From Rhizobium sp. R635 (lineage in GTDB: Bacteria > Pseudomonadota > Alphaproteobacteria > Rhizobiales > Rhizobiaceae): 64,000 nucleotides of DNA. Shown here piece by piece: positions 1 through 8,396 of this stretch; position 1 is the first letter of the stretch, and every line of letters begins with the position of its first letter. Under the pieces are notes generated by a model. It was not told the DNA's origin, did no database searches, and worked only from the letters and a program-made list of their open reading frames with translations. The position numbers and the translations under genes were made by a program. The stretch covers positions 1 to 64,000 of the forward strand of contig NZ_LOKX01000020.1 of the NCBI RefSeq assembly GCF_002211285.1. Reading direction: 5' to 3'.

Positions 1-104
1 CGCTGGACAGCTTTGAAGACAACATCGCCCAAACATTCGAATCCCCCTCGCTACGCCGTCCCCAAAAGCGGCGTCGATGCCTGATGACAAAACAGCCTTG
101 ACTA

Positions 105-153
105 AGGCAATGCGATTAGACAACCGCTGCACACTTTTGCGCGACATGCTCTA
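105..153. repeat. Copy of a GAGCA-type intergenic palindromic repeat unit
   Basis: This stretch carries the string CCGCTGCACACTTTTGC followed by a half-palindrome ending ATGCTCTAG. The same string occurs at 63401-63417 inside another copy, and its complement-like form lies at 9257-9308. The unit sits just after the end of the MocR gene (the gene reads leftward and stops at 151). Bases 1-104 hold no gene I can support; frame 3 is open from the window edge to a stop near 108 and could be the end of an upstream gene, but nothing identifies it. Confidence 0.5.
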
Positions 154-1653
154 GCCGCCTTTGCTTGCCGCTTTTCCATCATGCATCTGCCGGCGCAGCA
201 GTGCGACGAGTTCGCCGACCGCTGTCTTCAGCTGTTCCGGCAGAAAACCGCCAAAACCGAGCATCAGGCCAGGGCGGGCTGGCTGGGCGGCGTACATGGG
301 AGAGATCGCGCGCACGGCGATGCCCACCGAAAGCGCCCGCGATGCGAGATGCACGTCGTCCGTTCCCTCCGGCAGCCAGAGGAGAATGTGCATGCCTTGG
401 TCGCTCGGCTGGATGCGGCACCCCTCGGGCAGGGTCTGCTCCAGCGCCGACAGCAGGATGGCCCGGCGTTCGGCATAGAGGCCGCGGATGCGGCGGATAT
501 GGGCTTCGAAATAGCCCTCCTTCATGTAAGCGGCGAGAACATGCTGTTCCGATGTCGGCGAATGCCGGTCGAGAATGGCGCGCGCACCGGCGAAGGCTTC
601 CGCGAGCTGAGGAGGGGCGATGACATAACCCAAGCGCAGCGAAGGAAAGAGCACCTTGCTGAAGGTGCCGAGATAGACGACGCGTGAGGGGCAGAGGCCC
701 TGCATCGAGGGGAAGGGGTGGCCGGCATAACGCAATTCGCTGTCGTAATCGTCCTCGACGATCCAGGCGCGGGCCTGGTCGGCCCAGGCGATCAGGGCGT
801 TGCGCCGCGCCATGCTGAGCGGCATGCCGATCGGATATTGGTGCGACGCCGTCACGAAGGCGACGCGCGCCTGCGGGCAGAGTTCGAGGCCGCGCTCCAC
901 GTTCATTCCCTGCGCATCGACCGGGACGCGGTGCGTGCGCAGGCCGAGATCGTCGAGTACGGCGGTAAGGCCGGGATAGGCCGGGTCTTCGGCCCAGACA
1001 GGATCATCGCGCGAGAGAAGCACGCGGCCGGCCATGTATAGGCCCTGCTGGGTGCCCGATGTGACGACGACCTGTTCCGGTTCGCAATGAACCGCGCGGG
1101 CGCGGCGGACGTGTTCGGCAATGGCGACCCTGAGTTCGAGCAGGCCCATCGGATCTTGATAGCCCGATGGGGCAGCCTCTCTCGACGCGCGCACCCGATT
1201 GCCGAGACGGCGCCAGTTGTCGTCCGGCGCGATGCCGGAGGCCGGGACGGCGATGGCGAAGGGAACGGGCGGGTGAGGGGCGAGGGCGCGGGCGACCGAT
1301 ATCAGCCGGGCGGCCGGGGCAGGCAGGTCCAGGCTATCCGCAGCCGGCGTTGCCGGTGGCGGCGCAAACGCCGGGGCCGCATCCATCAGAGCCGCGGCAA
1401 TACGGGTTCCGGCCCCGACTCTTGCTTCGAGATAGCCTTCGGCGGTCAGTTGGTCGAATACCTCGACGACGGTGCCGCGGGCGATCCTCAGGGAGGCCGC
1501 GAGCGTGCGCGTCGAGGGAAGGCGTTCGCCCGGCCTCAGCTCGCCGCGGGCAATGGCGTTCCTGAGAGCCTGTGCAAGCTGGCGGCCAATATTGGCCGTT
1601 CGATCGATCGCATGGAGCGAAGGGATTTCGATGGTGCTGCGCCGTTTGGACAT
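151..1653 (-). CDS. MocR/PdxR-type GntR-HTH aminotransferase-like regulator
   Basis: This 500-residue protein joins a GntR winged helix (about residues 20-85, with RPGERLPSTRTLA) to a fold-type I aminotransferase domain (about 115-480). The PLP-lysine motif is GTFSKVLFPSLRLGY with K343. That layout defines the MocR family, in which the aminotransferase domain usually senses PLP or an amino-compound rather than catalysing transamination. It is transcribed away from the LysE exporter at 1742 across an 88-bp gap, so that exporter and the DapA-like gene behind it are the natural targets. The start is the first ATG, shortly upstream of the HTH. Family call is firm; the ligand is unknown. Confidence 0.9.
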   Translation of the reverse strand: MSKRRSTIEIPSLHAIDRTANIGRQLAQALRNAIARGELRPGERLPSTRTLAASLRIARGTVVEVFDQLTAEGYLEARVGAGTRIAAALMDAAPAFAPPPATPAADSLDLPAPAARLISVARALAPHPPVPFAIAVPASGIAPDDNWRRLGNRVRASREAAPSGYQDPMGLLELRVAIAEHVRRARAVHCEPEQVVVTSGTQQGLYMAGRVLLSRDDPVWAEDPAYPGLTAVLDDLGLRTHRVPVDAQGMNVERGLELCPQARVAFVTASHQYPIGMPLSMARRNALIAWADQARAWIVEDDYDSELRYAGHPFPSMQGLCPSRVVYLGTFSKVLFPSLRLGYVIAPPQLAEAFAGARAILDRHSPTSEQHVLAAYMKEGYFEAHIRRIRGLYAERRAILLSALEQTLPEGCRIQPSDQGMHILLWLPEGTDDVHLASRALSVGIAVRAISPMYAAQPARPGLMLGFGGFLPEQLKTAVGELVALLRRQMHDGKAASKGG

Positions 1654-1741
1654 TGAAAATGGTCCATGAAGATTCTTGAAAATGGCGCTTCATGATGAAC
1701 CAATTTTCCGCGAGAAGAAAGCGAGTGGCGGCCTCTGGAAA

Positions 1742-2362
1742 ATGGAAATGCAGGATCTTCTCGTCGTTTATATCGCCTATGTCATCGCGGCAGGCAGCCC
1801 CGGGCCAAGCAACATGGCCATCATGAACGTGGCGATGCGCCAGGGGCGCCGGCCGGCGCTTGTGCTCGCCGCCGGGGTGATCACCATGTCGACCTGCTGG
1901 GGCCTGATCGCGGTCACCGGCATTTCCACATTGCTGGTTGGCTATGCTCATGCCCTCATCCTCCTCAAGCTCGCGGGTGGGCTCTACCTGCTCTGGCTCG
2001 CCTGGAAGGCGGCTCGCTCGGCCGTTGCCACGGATGTGCCGGCCGGCGAGTCCGCCCGGCCTGCCGCTGCGCTCGGCGCGCTGTATCGGCGTGGAATCCT
2101 CATGCATCTCGGAAACCCGAAGGCGGTGCTCGCCTGGGTGGCGATCATGTCGCTCGGCCTCAAGCCCGGCGCTTCGCCTGAAATGGCCGTCATGGCTTTC
2201 GGCGGCTGCGTGCTGCTCGGGATCTCGATATTTTCAGGCTATGCCGTGCTCTTCTCGACGGCGCCGATGGTGCGCGGCTACGCGCGGGCGCGCCGCTGGA
2301 TCGAGGCAGGTCTTGCCGTCTTCTTCGCCGGCGCGGGTTCGCGCCTGCTGTTCTCGCATTGA
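1742..2362 (+). CDS. LysE/RhtB family amino acid exporter
   Basis: The product is a 206-residue inner-membrane protein of the LysE/RhtB family, which exports amino acids or related solutes. The N-terminal signature AAGSPGPSNMAIMNVAMRQG and the GNPKAVLAW motif are characteristic, and the chain is almost entirely hydrophobic segments (about five or six). I start it at MEMQDLL; the longer frame from 1676 adds a charged stretch not seen in the family and runs into the divergent promoter. A DapA-like lyase gene follows 21 bp downstream and a MocR regulator is divergent, suggesting a small regulated unit for an amino acid or its catabolite. Substrate cannot be read from sequence. Confidence 0.88.
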   Translation: MEMQDLLVVYIAYVIAAGSPGPSNMAIMNVAMRQGRRPALVLAAGVITMSTCWGLIAVTGISTLLVGYAHALILLKLAGGLYLLWLAWKAARSAVATDVPAGESARPAAALGALYRRGILMHLGNPKAVLAWVAIMSLGLKPGASPEMAVMAFGGCVLLGISIFSGYAVLFSTAPMVRGYARARRWIEAGLAVFFAGAGSRLLFSH

Positions 2363-2383
2363 CCGCCTTTTGAGGACTGCATC

Positions 2384-3292
2384 ATGTCTCCTTCGCCGTT
2401 TCATGGCCTCTCGGCCTTTCCGCCAACGCCTGCCGATCCGGAAGGCCGGGTCGATACCGAGGGGCTCGGCCGCTTGCTGGAACGGTTGTGCGAGGCAGGT
2501 GTTTCCTCCATCGGCCTTCTCGGCAGCACCGGGATCTATGCCTATCTCACGCGTGAGGAGCGGCAGCGGGCCGTCAGGGCGGCGGTCGAATGCGTCAGGG
2601 GCCGTGTTCCGCTCGTCGTCGGCGCCGGCGCGTTGAGGACGGACCATGCCGTGGATCTCGCCAGGGATGCCGAGGCTGCCGGTGCGGGTGCGCTTCTGCT
2701 TGCGCCTGTATCCTATACGCCGCTGACGCAGGAGGAGGCCTACCAGCACTTCCTCGCCGTGGCGAAGGCGACCAGGCTTCCGCTCTGCATCTACAACAAT
2801 CCCGGCACGACGCACTTCACCTTCAGCCGCGAGCTTCTGCAGCGCCTCTCCGATATGGAGACGATCAGGGCGGTAAAGATGCCGCTGCCCGTTGATGGCG
2901 ACCTGCGAGGGGAGCTTGCGCTATTGCGGGAAAAAACCGATCTCGCGATCGGCTACAGCGGCGATTGGGGTGCTGCCGAAGCGCTCTCTTCAGGCGCGGA
3001 CGCCTGGTACAGCGTCATCGGCGGCCTGCTTCCGCGCACGGCGCTTGCTTTGACCAGAGCCGCGATGGCCGGCAGTGACGGCGAGGCGCGCCGGCTCGAT
3101 GGCCTGCTGCAGCCGCTCTGGGACCTGTTCAAGGCATATGGAAGCATTCGCGTGATCTATGTGCTGGCCGAGCATCTGGATGTGCGGGCGGAGCTTCCGC
3201 GTCCCCTCCTGCCGCTTGGGCCGGCGGACCGGCGGCGCGTGCTCGATGCCGCGCGGCCGCTGATCGAGCTCGAACGTCAATCCTTGTTGTAA
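2384..3292 (+). CDS. Dihydrodipicolinate synthase/N-acetylneuraminate lyase family protein
   Basis: This 302-residue protein is a class I aldolase-type TIM barrel of the DapA/NanA family. Y137 (in CIYNNPGTT) and the Schiff-base K165 (in IRAVKMPLP) are present. The usual GTTGE motif reads GSTGIYAYL (about 47-55), so the strict DapA signature is lost and a different 2-oxoacid aldol or lyase reaction is more likely than lysine synthesis. It is 21 bp behind the LysE exporter and probably cotranscribed with it. Its last 16 bases overlap the end of the convergent HerA-like gene. Confidence 0.85.
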   Translation: MSPSPFHGLSAFPPTPADPEGRVDTEGLGRLLERLCEAGVSSIGLLGSTGIYAYLTREERQRAVRAAVECVRGRVPLVVGAGALRTDHAVDLARDAEAAGAGALLLAPVSYTPLTQEEAYQHFLAVAKATRLPLCIYNNPGTTHFTFSRELLQRLSDMETIRAVKMPLPVDGDLRGELALLREKTDLAIGYSGDWGAAEALSSGADAWYSVIGGLLPRTALALTRAAMAGSDGEARRLDGLLQPLWDLFKAYGSIRVIYVLAEHLDVRAELPRPLLPLGPADRRRVLDAARPLIELERQSLL

Positions 3293-5301
3293 AGGCTGCT
3301 CAGCGGCTTTTTCAGGATGCTTTCGCGCAGCGACGTGCCTGGCTCCCGGCGGGTGATCGGCGGCTGGTCGGTGGGCGGCGCCGGCCGGGGAAAGACCGGC
3401 TCCTCGCGGCGCAGTTCGCGGCGCAGCGCATCCAGCCGCGGATCGATCGGGGCCGGCTCGGCCGGGTCCAGCCGCGGCGCCTGCGGCAGCAATTCGCGCC
3501 GGTAGGATTCGAGCTGTGCCGAAGCAGGCGCGGGCGGGGGGACGGGTTTCGTGTCGAAAGCCTCTTCTGCTTCCTGCATCTCGTCGAAACCCGGCATGGA
3601 TGCCGCAACGCTTTGCTGGAAATTCGAAATGTCAGGCCCGACGGTCACCGCCCGCATGCGGGTGACGATCTTGCGCAGATCGACCGTGTCGGGATCTTCC
3701 TCGCTATGCTTGTTGTTGGCGCTGGCGGCCTTCGGCAGGAGGCTCTCGTCGACACGGGAGAAGCGCATGCGCATCGGCACGCTGATCGCCTCGCCGAAGG
3801 CAATCGCCTCGCCATTGCCGATCGAGGAGATGAAGCTCGTCGTCGAGATCGACGAATTCGGGATGGCCGAGCGGATGATTTCCTGGTCGCGGTCATTGGC
3901 AAGGCGCATGGCAAAGAGCGTCGAGCACTGCGAGAGGATCGTCTGGTCGAGTTCACCCGGCCGCTGGGTGATGATGCCGAGCGAGACGCCGTATTTGCGG
4001 CCTTCCTTGGCGATGCGGGCGATCGCCTGGCGTGTCGGCACGAAGCCCAGCGTCGGGTCGGAGGGGATGTAGCGGTGGGCTTCCTCGCAGACGACGAGCA
4101 TGTGGATGGCGCCGTCGCTCCACAGCGCCACTTCGAAGGCCATGCGGCAAAGCACTGACGCAACCGAGTTGACGACCTCGGACGGAATGCCGGCAAGCTG
4201 GAAGGTGCAGATCGGCTTGTTATCGCCGGGGATGCGGAAGATCTGCGCGATGGTCTCGGTGATCGTGTCGCTGATCGTGTTGTTGGAGAACATGAAGTGA
4301 TAGCGCGGATCGTTGATCGCGGCGATGAGGCGCATCTTCAGCGAGCGCAGGAAGGGCTTTTCCGCACGGCCTTCCAGCCGGCCGATGCGCTCGTCGATCA
4401 GCGCCAGGAGATCGGCCATGCGATAGGGAACCGGCGTATCGGCGGTGATCGAACTCTTTTCCGTCGTGCGGCGCACCAGCGAGTTGTCGCTGCCGCGGAA
4501 GGCGCGCTTGGCCTCCGGCATGATGTCGCGCAGCATGTCGAGCTCTTCCGGCACGGGCGGGCGGCCGCGGAAGACGACTTCGGCGAATTCTTCCAGCCGC
4601 ATCAGCCAGAAGGGCAGGTCGAGCGTGTCCGTATCGATGGTGACGGCGTGTTTGGGAAAGGCGGCGGCAAATTCATTGTGCGGATCGAGGATCAGCACGC
4701 GCAGCTTCGGATTGGCCGCGATCGCCTTGTGCAGGAGCAGCGATACGGCGGTCGACTTGCCGACGCCGGTCGAGCCGACGACGGCGAAATGCTTGGAGAG
4801 CATCGAGGGGATGTGGATCGCCGCATCGATGCTTTCATCCTGCGTCAGCTTGCCGATGACGGCGGTCGTGCCGGCTCCGGCATCGTAGATGCGCATCAGG
4901 TCGGCGGAGCGGATGCGGTGGGCGATGGCGCCGAGATAGGGATAACACGAGATGCCGGTCGAGAATTCCTCGCTTCCGTCCTCGTCGACGCGGACTTCGC
5001 CGAGAAGCTCCGTCTCGATCTTGAAATAATTGTCCTCGCCTTCGCCCCAGGCATGGCTGCCGGTATTCATGGAGTAGACGAGGGCGACGACGCGGTTGCG
5101 CCCGACGCTGATCGAAATCAGCCGGCCGACGGACCAGAGTTCGGTGAGATCGGTGCCGCCCTGTTCGGCGACGGCGGCAATCGTCGCCCTGGAGCCGCTG
5201 CATGCAACGACGCGGCCGAGAAAGCGATTTCCCGGCGCATGGCCGTCGCGTCGATCGTGCTCGCCTGCCTTGCCAGACATGCGCAAGTCGTTGTTGGGCA
5301 A
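3277..5301 (-). CDS. HerA/DUF87-type ATP-binding protein
   Basis: The 674-residue product has an N-terminal beta-rich HAS-barrel-like region (about 25-130). A RecA/FtsK-like ATPase follows, with Walker A GSTGVGKS (176-183), the conserved ILDPHNEF strand, and a Walker B-like MLVVCEEAHRY. This matches the HerA/DUF87 family of hexameric DNA translocases. In archaea HerA works with NurA in end resection; in bacteria such proteins appear in repair and in some defence systems. No NurA, SIR2 or other defence partner is adjacent, so I call it housekeeping-type. The last ~120 residues are proline- and arginine-rich and probably disordered. Confidence 0.85.
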   Translation of the reverse strand: MPNNDLRMSGKAGEHDRRDGHAPGNRFLGRVVACSGSRATIAAVAEQGGTDLTELWSVGRLISISVGRNRVVALVYSMNTGSHAWGEGEDNYFKIETELLGEVRVDEDGSEEFSTGISCYPYLGAIAHRIRSADLMRIYDAGAGTTAVIGKLTQDESIDAAIHIPSMLSKHFAVVGSTGVGKSTAVSLLLHKAIAANPKLRVLILDPHNEFAAAFPKHAVTIDTDTLDLPFWLMRLEEFAEVVFRGRPPVPEELDMLRDIMPEAKRAFRGSDNSLVRRTTEKSSITADTPVPYRMADLLALIDERIGRLEGRAEKPFLRSLKMRLIAAINDPRYHFMFSNNTISDTITETIAQIFRIPGDNKPICTFQLAGIPSEVVNSVASVLCRMAFEVALWSDGAIHMLVVCEEAHRYIPSDPTLGFVPTRQAIARIAKEGRKYGVSLGIITQRPGELDQTILSQCSTLFAMRLANDRDQEIIRSAIPNSSISTTSFISSIGNGEAIAFGEAISVPMRMRFSRVDESLLPKAASANNKHSEEDPDTVDLRKIVTRMRAVTVGPDISNFQQSVAASMPGFDEMQEAEEAFDTKPVPPPAPASAQLESYRRELLPQAPRLDPAEPAPIDPRLDALRRELRREEPVFPRPAPPTDQPPITRREPGTSLRESILKKPLSSLYNKD

Positions 5302-5413
5302 AGGCTACTCCTTGCAGTAGCGTTAAAGGATAAAGTCGATCCTTTAACAAATCCTTCATCCTAACGATTTCGGGAGGTGCCAAGCGCAGGGCAGTTTTTT
5401 ATTGCGGCATGCG

Positions 5414-5442
5414 TTGACGCTGCGAAATTTTCTGTCTATCAC
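5414..5442 (+). promoter_or_regulatory. Probable sigma-70 promoter of the ilvIH transcript
   Basis: TTGACG (5414-5419) and TATCAC (5437-5442) are separated by 17 bp. The predicted transcription start falls at about 5449-5451, that is on or next to the ATG of the leader peptide at 5451. The leader would therefore be translated from a leaderless mRNA. No Shine-Dalgarno sequence is visible before that ATG, which agrees. Position inferred from consensus only. Confidence 0.55.
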
Positions 5443-5450
5443 TTCCCGCC

Positions 5451-5507
5451 ATGAAAATCGCAACGGCTCTTATCGTGGTGGGAAGGCGCATGGGCAGGAT
5501 GGTGTAA
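5451..5507 (+). CDS. ilvIH leader peptide (attenuation)
   Basis: An 18-codon ORF reads MKIATALIVVGRRMGRMV and then TAA. Codons 7-10 are Leu-Ile-Val-Val, and another Ile is codon 3, which are exactly the end products of the pathway that starts at ilvI. It is followed by a stem-loop (arms 5486-5494 and 5525-5533) and then a terminator (5542-5563), the classical order of a ribosome-mediated attenuator. It is too short for ordinary gene calling. Ribosome stalling at the Leu-Ile-Val-Val codons under branched-chain amino acid starvation would be expected to block the first hairpin and allow an antiterminator. I have not demonstrated the alternative pairing. Confidence 0.75.
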   Translation: MKIATALIVVGRRMGRMV

Positions 5508-5533
5508 CCATCCGGCGATAGCCACCCATGCGC
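5486..5533 (+). promoter_or_regulatory. Leader hairpin of the ilvIH attenuator
   Basis: GCGCATGGG (5486-5494) pairs perfectly with CCCATGCGC (5525-5533). An inner arm GGATGGT pairs with ACCATCC around the leader stop codon. This is the anti-antiterminator position in a leader-peptide attenuator: the 5' arm overlaps the end of the leader coding region, so ribosome position decides whether it forms. Confidence 0.7.
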
Positions 5534-5541
5534 TAGATGAC

Positions 5542-5563
5542 AGGTCCTCCGGGGCCTTTTTTT
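5542..5563 (+). terminator. Rho-independent terminator of the ilvIH attenuator
   Basis: AGGTCC (5542-5547) pairs with GGGCCT (5552-5557; one G-T pair) across a TCCG loop and is followed by seven T (5557-5563). It lies 35 bp after the leader peptide stop and 62 bp before ilvI, so it can stop transcription before the structural genes. A second small hairpin (GCCCG/CGGGC) follows at about 5566-5579. Confidence 0.8.
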
Positions 5564-5625
5564 GTGCCCGAAATCGGGCTCCCGGCCACAAACGCAAATC
5601 CCAGCATCAAACGGAACAGACACAG

Positions 5626-7416
5626 ATGAGCACGGACAATCAGGCGGCAGGCAATCGGATGACGGGAGCGGAGATCGTTCTCAAGGCGCTGAAGGACAAC
5701 GGCGTCGAACATATCTTCGGCTATCCCGGCGGCGCGGTCCTGCCGATCTATGACGAGATCTTCCAGCAGGACGAGATCAAGCACATTCTCGTTCGCCATG
5801 AGCAGGGGGCAGGCCATGCGGCCGAAGGCTACGCCCGCTCCACCGGCAAGGTCGGCGTCATGCTGGTGACCTCTGGTCCTGGCGCCACCAATGCGGTCAC
5901 GCCGCTGCAGGACGCGCTGATGGATTCGATCCCGCTCGTCTGCCTGACCGGCCAGGTTCCGACCCCACTGATCGGCTCCGACGCCTTCCAGGAATGCGAC
6001 ACGGTCGGCATCACCCGGCCCTGCACCAAGCACAACTGGCTGGTCAAGGACGTCAACCAGCTCGCCGCCATCATTCATGAGGCCTTCCGCATCGCCCAGT
6101 CCGGCCGTCCGGGTCCCGTCGTCGTCGACATTCCGAAGGACGTGCAGTTTGCGACCGGCACCTATACGCCGCCCGCCGATTACGCGATCCAGAAGAGCTA
6201 TCAGCCGAAGATCCAGGGCGACCTCAACCAGATCCACGCGGCGATCGAGATGATGGCGAATGCGCGCCGTCCGATCATCTATTCCGGCGGCGGCGTCGTC
6301 AATTCCGGCCCCGAAGCCTCCAAGCTGCTGCGCGAACTGGTCGATCTCACCGATTTCCCGATCACCTCGACGCTGATGGGCCTCGGCGCCTATCCGGCTT
6401 CGGGCAAGAACTGGCTGAAGATGCTCGGCATGCACGGCTCCTACGAAGCGAACATGGCGATGCATGATTGCGACGTCATGGTCTGCATCGGCGCCCGCTT
6501 CGACGACCGCATCACCGGCCGCCTCAACGCCTTCTCGCCGAACTCGAAGAAGATCCACATCGATATCGATCCGTCGTCGATCAACAAGAACGTTCGCGTC
6601 GATATCGGCATCCGCGGCGATGTCGGCCATGTCCTCGAAGACATGGTCCGCCTGTGGCGGGCGCTGCCGAAGAAGCCGGAGAAGAACCGCCTCGCCGACT
6701 GGTGGAGCGATATCGCCCGCTGGCGGGCGCGCAACTCCTTCGCCTATACGAAGAACAACGACGTCATCATGCCGCAATATGCGCTGGAGCGGCTCTATGC
6801 GCATACCAAGGACCGCGACACCTACATCACGACTGAAGTCGGCCAGCATCAGATGTGGGCAGCACAGTTCTTCGGCTTCGAACAGCCGAACCGCTGGATG
6901 ACCTCGGGCGGCCTCGGCACGATGGGCTATGGCCTGCCGGCGGCGCTCGGCGTCCAGATCGCCCATCCCGGCAGCCTCGTCATCGATATTGCCGGCGACG
7001 CCTCGATCCAGATGTGCATCCAGGAAATGTCGACGGCGATCCAGTACGACGCGCCGATCAAGATCTTCATCATGAACAACCAGTACATGGGCATGGTGCG
7101 CCAATGGCAGCAGCTCCTGCACGGCAACCGCCTGTCGCACTCCTATACCGAGGCGATGCCTGATTTCGTCAAGCTGGCGGAAGCCTATGGCGCGGTCGGC
7201 CTGCGCTGCGACAAGCCGGACGAGCTCGACGACGCCATTATCGAGATGATCGAGGTCAAGAAGCCGGTCATCTTCGATTGCCGCGTCGCCAATCTCGCCA
7301 ACTGCTTCCCGATGATCCCCTCGGGCAAGGCGCATAACGAAATGCTGCTGCCCGACGAAGCCACTGACGAAGCGGTCGCCAACGCGATCGACGCCAAGGG
7401 CCGTCAGCTCGTATAA
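5626..7416 (+). CDS. ilvI: Acetolactate synthase large (catalytic) subunit
   Basis: The 596-residue enzyme condenses two pyruvates to acetolactate, or pyruvate and 2-oxobutyrate to acetohydroxybutyrate. This is the first common step of valine, leucine and isoleucine synthesis, and it uses TPP, FAD and Mg. The TPP glutamate lies in VRHEQGAGHAAEGYAR, and the C-terminal TPP/metal motif is GDASIQMCIQEMST. Length and motif order are those of biosynthetic AHAS. The regulatory subunit follows 23 bp downstream. Expression is probably controlled by the leader-peptide attenuator at 5451-5563. The start at 5626 gives a short family-typical N-terminus. Confidence 0.97.
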   Translation: MSTDNQAAGNRMTGAEIVLKALKDNGVEHIFGYPGGAVLPIYDEIFQQDEIKHILVRHEQGAGHAAEGYARSTGKVGVMLVTSGPGATNAVTPLQDALMDSIPLVCLTGQVPTPLIGSDAFQECDTVGITRPCTKHNWLVKDVNQLAAIIHEAFRIAQSGRPGPVVVDIPKDVQFATGTYTPPADYAIQKSYQPKIQGDLNQIHAAIEMMANARRPIIYSGGGVVNSGPEASKLLRELVDLTDFPITSTLMGLGAYPASGKNWLKMLGMHGSYEANMAMHDCDVMVCIGARFDDRITGRLNAFSPNSKKIHIDIDPSSINKNVRVDIGIRGDVGHVLEDMVRLWRALPKKPEKNRLADWWSDIARWRARNSFAYTKNNDVIMPQYALERLYAHTKDRDTYITTEVGQHQMWAAQFFGFEQPNRWMTSGGLGTMGYGLPAALGVQIAHPGSLVIDIAGDASIQMCIQEMSTAIQYDAPIKIFIMNNQYMGMVRQWQQLLHGNRLSHSYTEAMPDFVKLAEAYGAVGLRCDKPDELDDAIIEMIEVKKPVIFDCRVANLANCFPMIPSGKAHNEMLLPDEATDEAVANAIDAKGRQLV

Positions 7417-7439
7417 CGATAAGGTAGGAACCCAGGACC

Positions 7440-8012
7440 ATGAACGCACACCTTCAGCCCACGGGCTCTGCCTATTTCATCTCTCCGGAAACGACGGCAA
7501 TCGAGAGCCACACGCTTTCGGTGCTCGTCGACAACGAGCCCGGCGTCCTTGCCCGCGTCATCGGCCTGTTTTCCGGCCGCGGCTACAATATCGAGAGCCT
7601 CACCGTCTCCGAGACCGAGCACCAGGCGCATCTCTCCCGCATCACCATCGTCACCCGCGGCACGCCGCAGGTTCTGGAGCAGATCAAGGCGCAGCTCGAG
7701 CGCATCGTGCCCGTGCACCGTGTCGTCGACCTGACGGTGCGCGCCCGCGAACTCGGCCAGGACCGCCCCATCGAGCGTGAAGTGGCGCTGGTCAAGGTGA
7801 TCGGCGAGGGCGAAACCCGCGCCGAGACACTGCGCCTCGCCGATGCCTTCCACGCCAAGGTGGTGGACGCGACGATCGATCACTTCATCCTGGAGATCAC
7901 AGGCAAGTCGTCGAAGATCGACCAGTTCATCGCGATCATGAAGCCGCTTGGCCTGATCGAGGTCTGCCGGACGGGCATCGCGGCGATGAACCGCGGCGCG
8001 CAGGGGATGTAA
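7440..8012 (+). CDS. ilvH: Acetolactate synthase small (regulatory) subunit
   Basis: This 190-residue partner of IlvI carries an N-terminal ACT domain (about 23-95, LSVLVDNEPGVLARVIGLFSGRGYNIESL). A C-terminal ALS_ss_C domain follows (about 110-185). The small subunit stimulates the catalytic subunit and confers feedback inhibition by valine. It lies in the ilvIH operon, with an AGGTAGGAA Shine-Dalgarno region before the ATG. Length is slightly above the enterobacterial IlvH (~163), as is common in alphaproteobacteria. Confidence 0.96.
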   Translation: MNAHLQPTGSAYFISPETTAIESHTLSVLVDNEPGVLARVIGLFSGRGYNIESLTVSETEHQAHLSRITIVTRGTPQVLEQIKAQLERIVPVHRVVDLTVRARELGQDRPIEREVALVKVIGEGETRAETLRLADAFHAKVVDATIDHFILEITGKSSKIDQFIAIMKPLGLIEVCRTGIAAMNRGAQGM

Positions 8013-8093
8013 GCCCGCAACTTTACTCCACGTCATCCTCGCCTTGTACCGGAGTTGTCCGGTGGGCGGGGGACGGAGAGGTTGCCACAAGTT

Positions 8094-8336
8094 TCTTCTC
8101 CCCAGCGGGGAGAAGGTGCCGGCAGGCGGATGAGGGGGCTGCACGGCACGACGTCGGCCACGTGATTTGGCGAAACGTTTCCTTCTCGTCATTCCTACGA
8201 ATCCCTTGGACGAAGCAGTAGGGAATGAACTGTGGAGAGGGTGTGCCGCGCGGCCCCCTCATCCGCCCTACGGGCACCGACCGGGGTCGAGCCGCAGGTC
8301 TCGACCCGTCCTTCGGACCCCCGCCGGGGAGAAGGG
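8094..8336. repeat. Composite RIME-type element (two inverted copies) in a 384-bp gene-free gap
   Basis: One copy at about 8094-8150 has CTTCTCCCC-AGCG-GGGAGAAG, then GCCGGCAGGCGGATGAGGGG. An inverted copy at about 8243-8336 begins CCCCCTCATCCG. They face each other across about 90 bp. The same arrangement recurs at 11967-12160, 34438-34602 and 52379-52660, and a truncated copy runs to the window end. It resembles the Rhizobium intergenic mosaic element RIME1; the name is from memory. Nothing else is visible in 8013-8396. Confidence 0.7.
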
Positions 8337-8396
8337 GGAATCGCGAGGTTGCGGCCTATAATCGGATAGGTGTGGAACAGTCTGAGCCGCCGGCGA

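Noticed and set aside
3277..5301. HerA-like ATPase as part of a defence island
   Set aside because: No NurA, SIR2, DUF4297 or other effector is adjacent; the neighbours are metabolic genes.
5533..7449. A 638-codon open frame on the minus strand opposite ilvI
   Set aside because: It mirrors the codon bias of ilvI, has no recognisable domain, and ilvI on the plus strand is certain.
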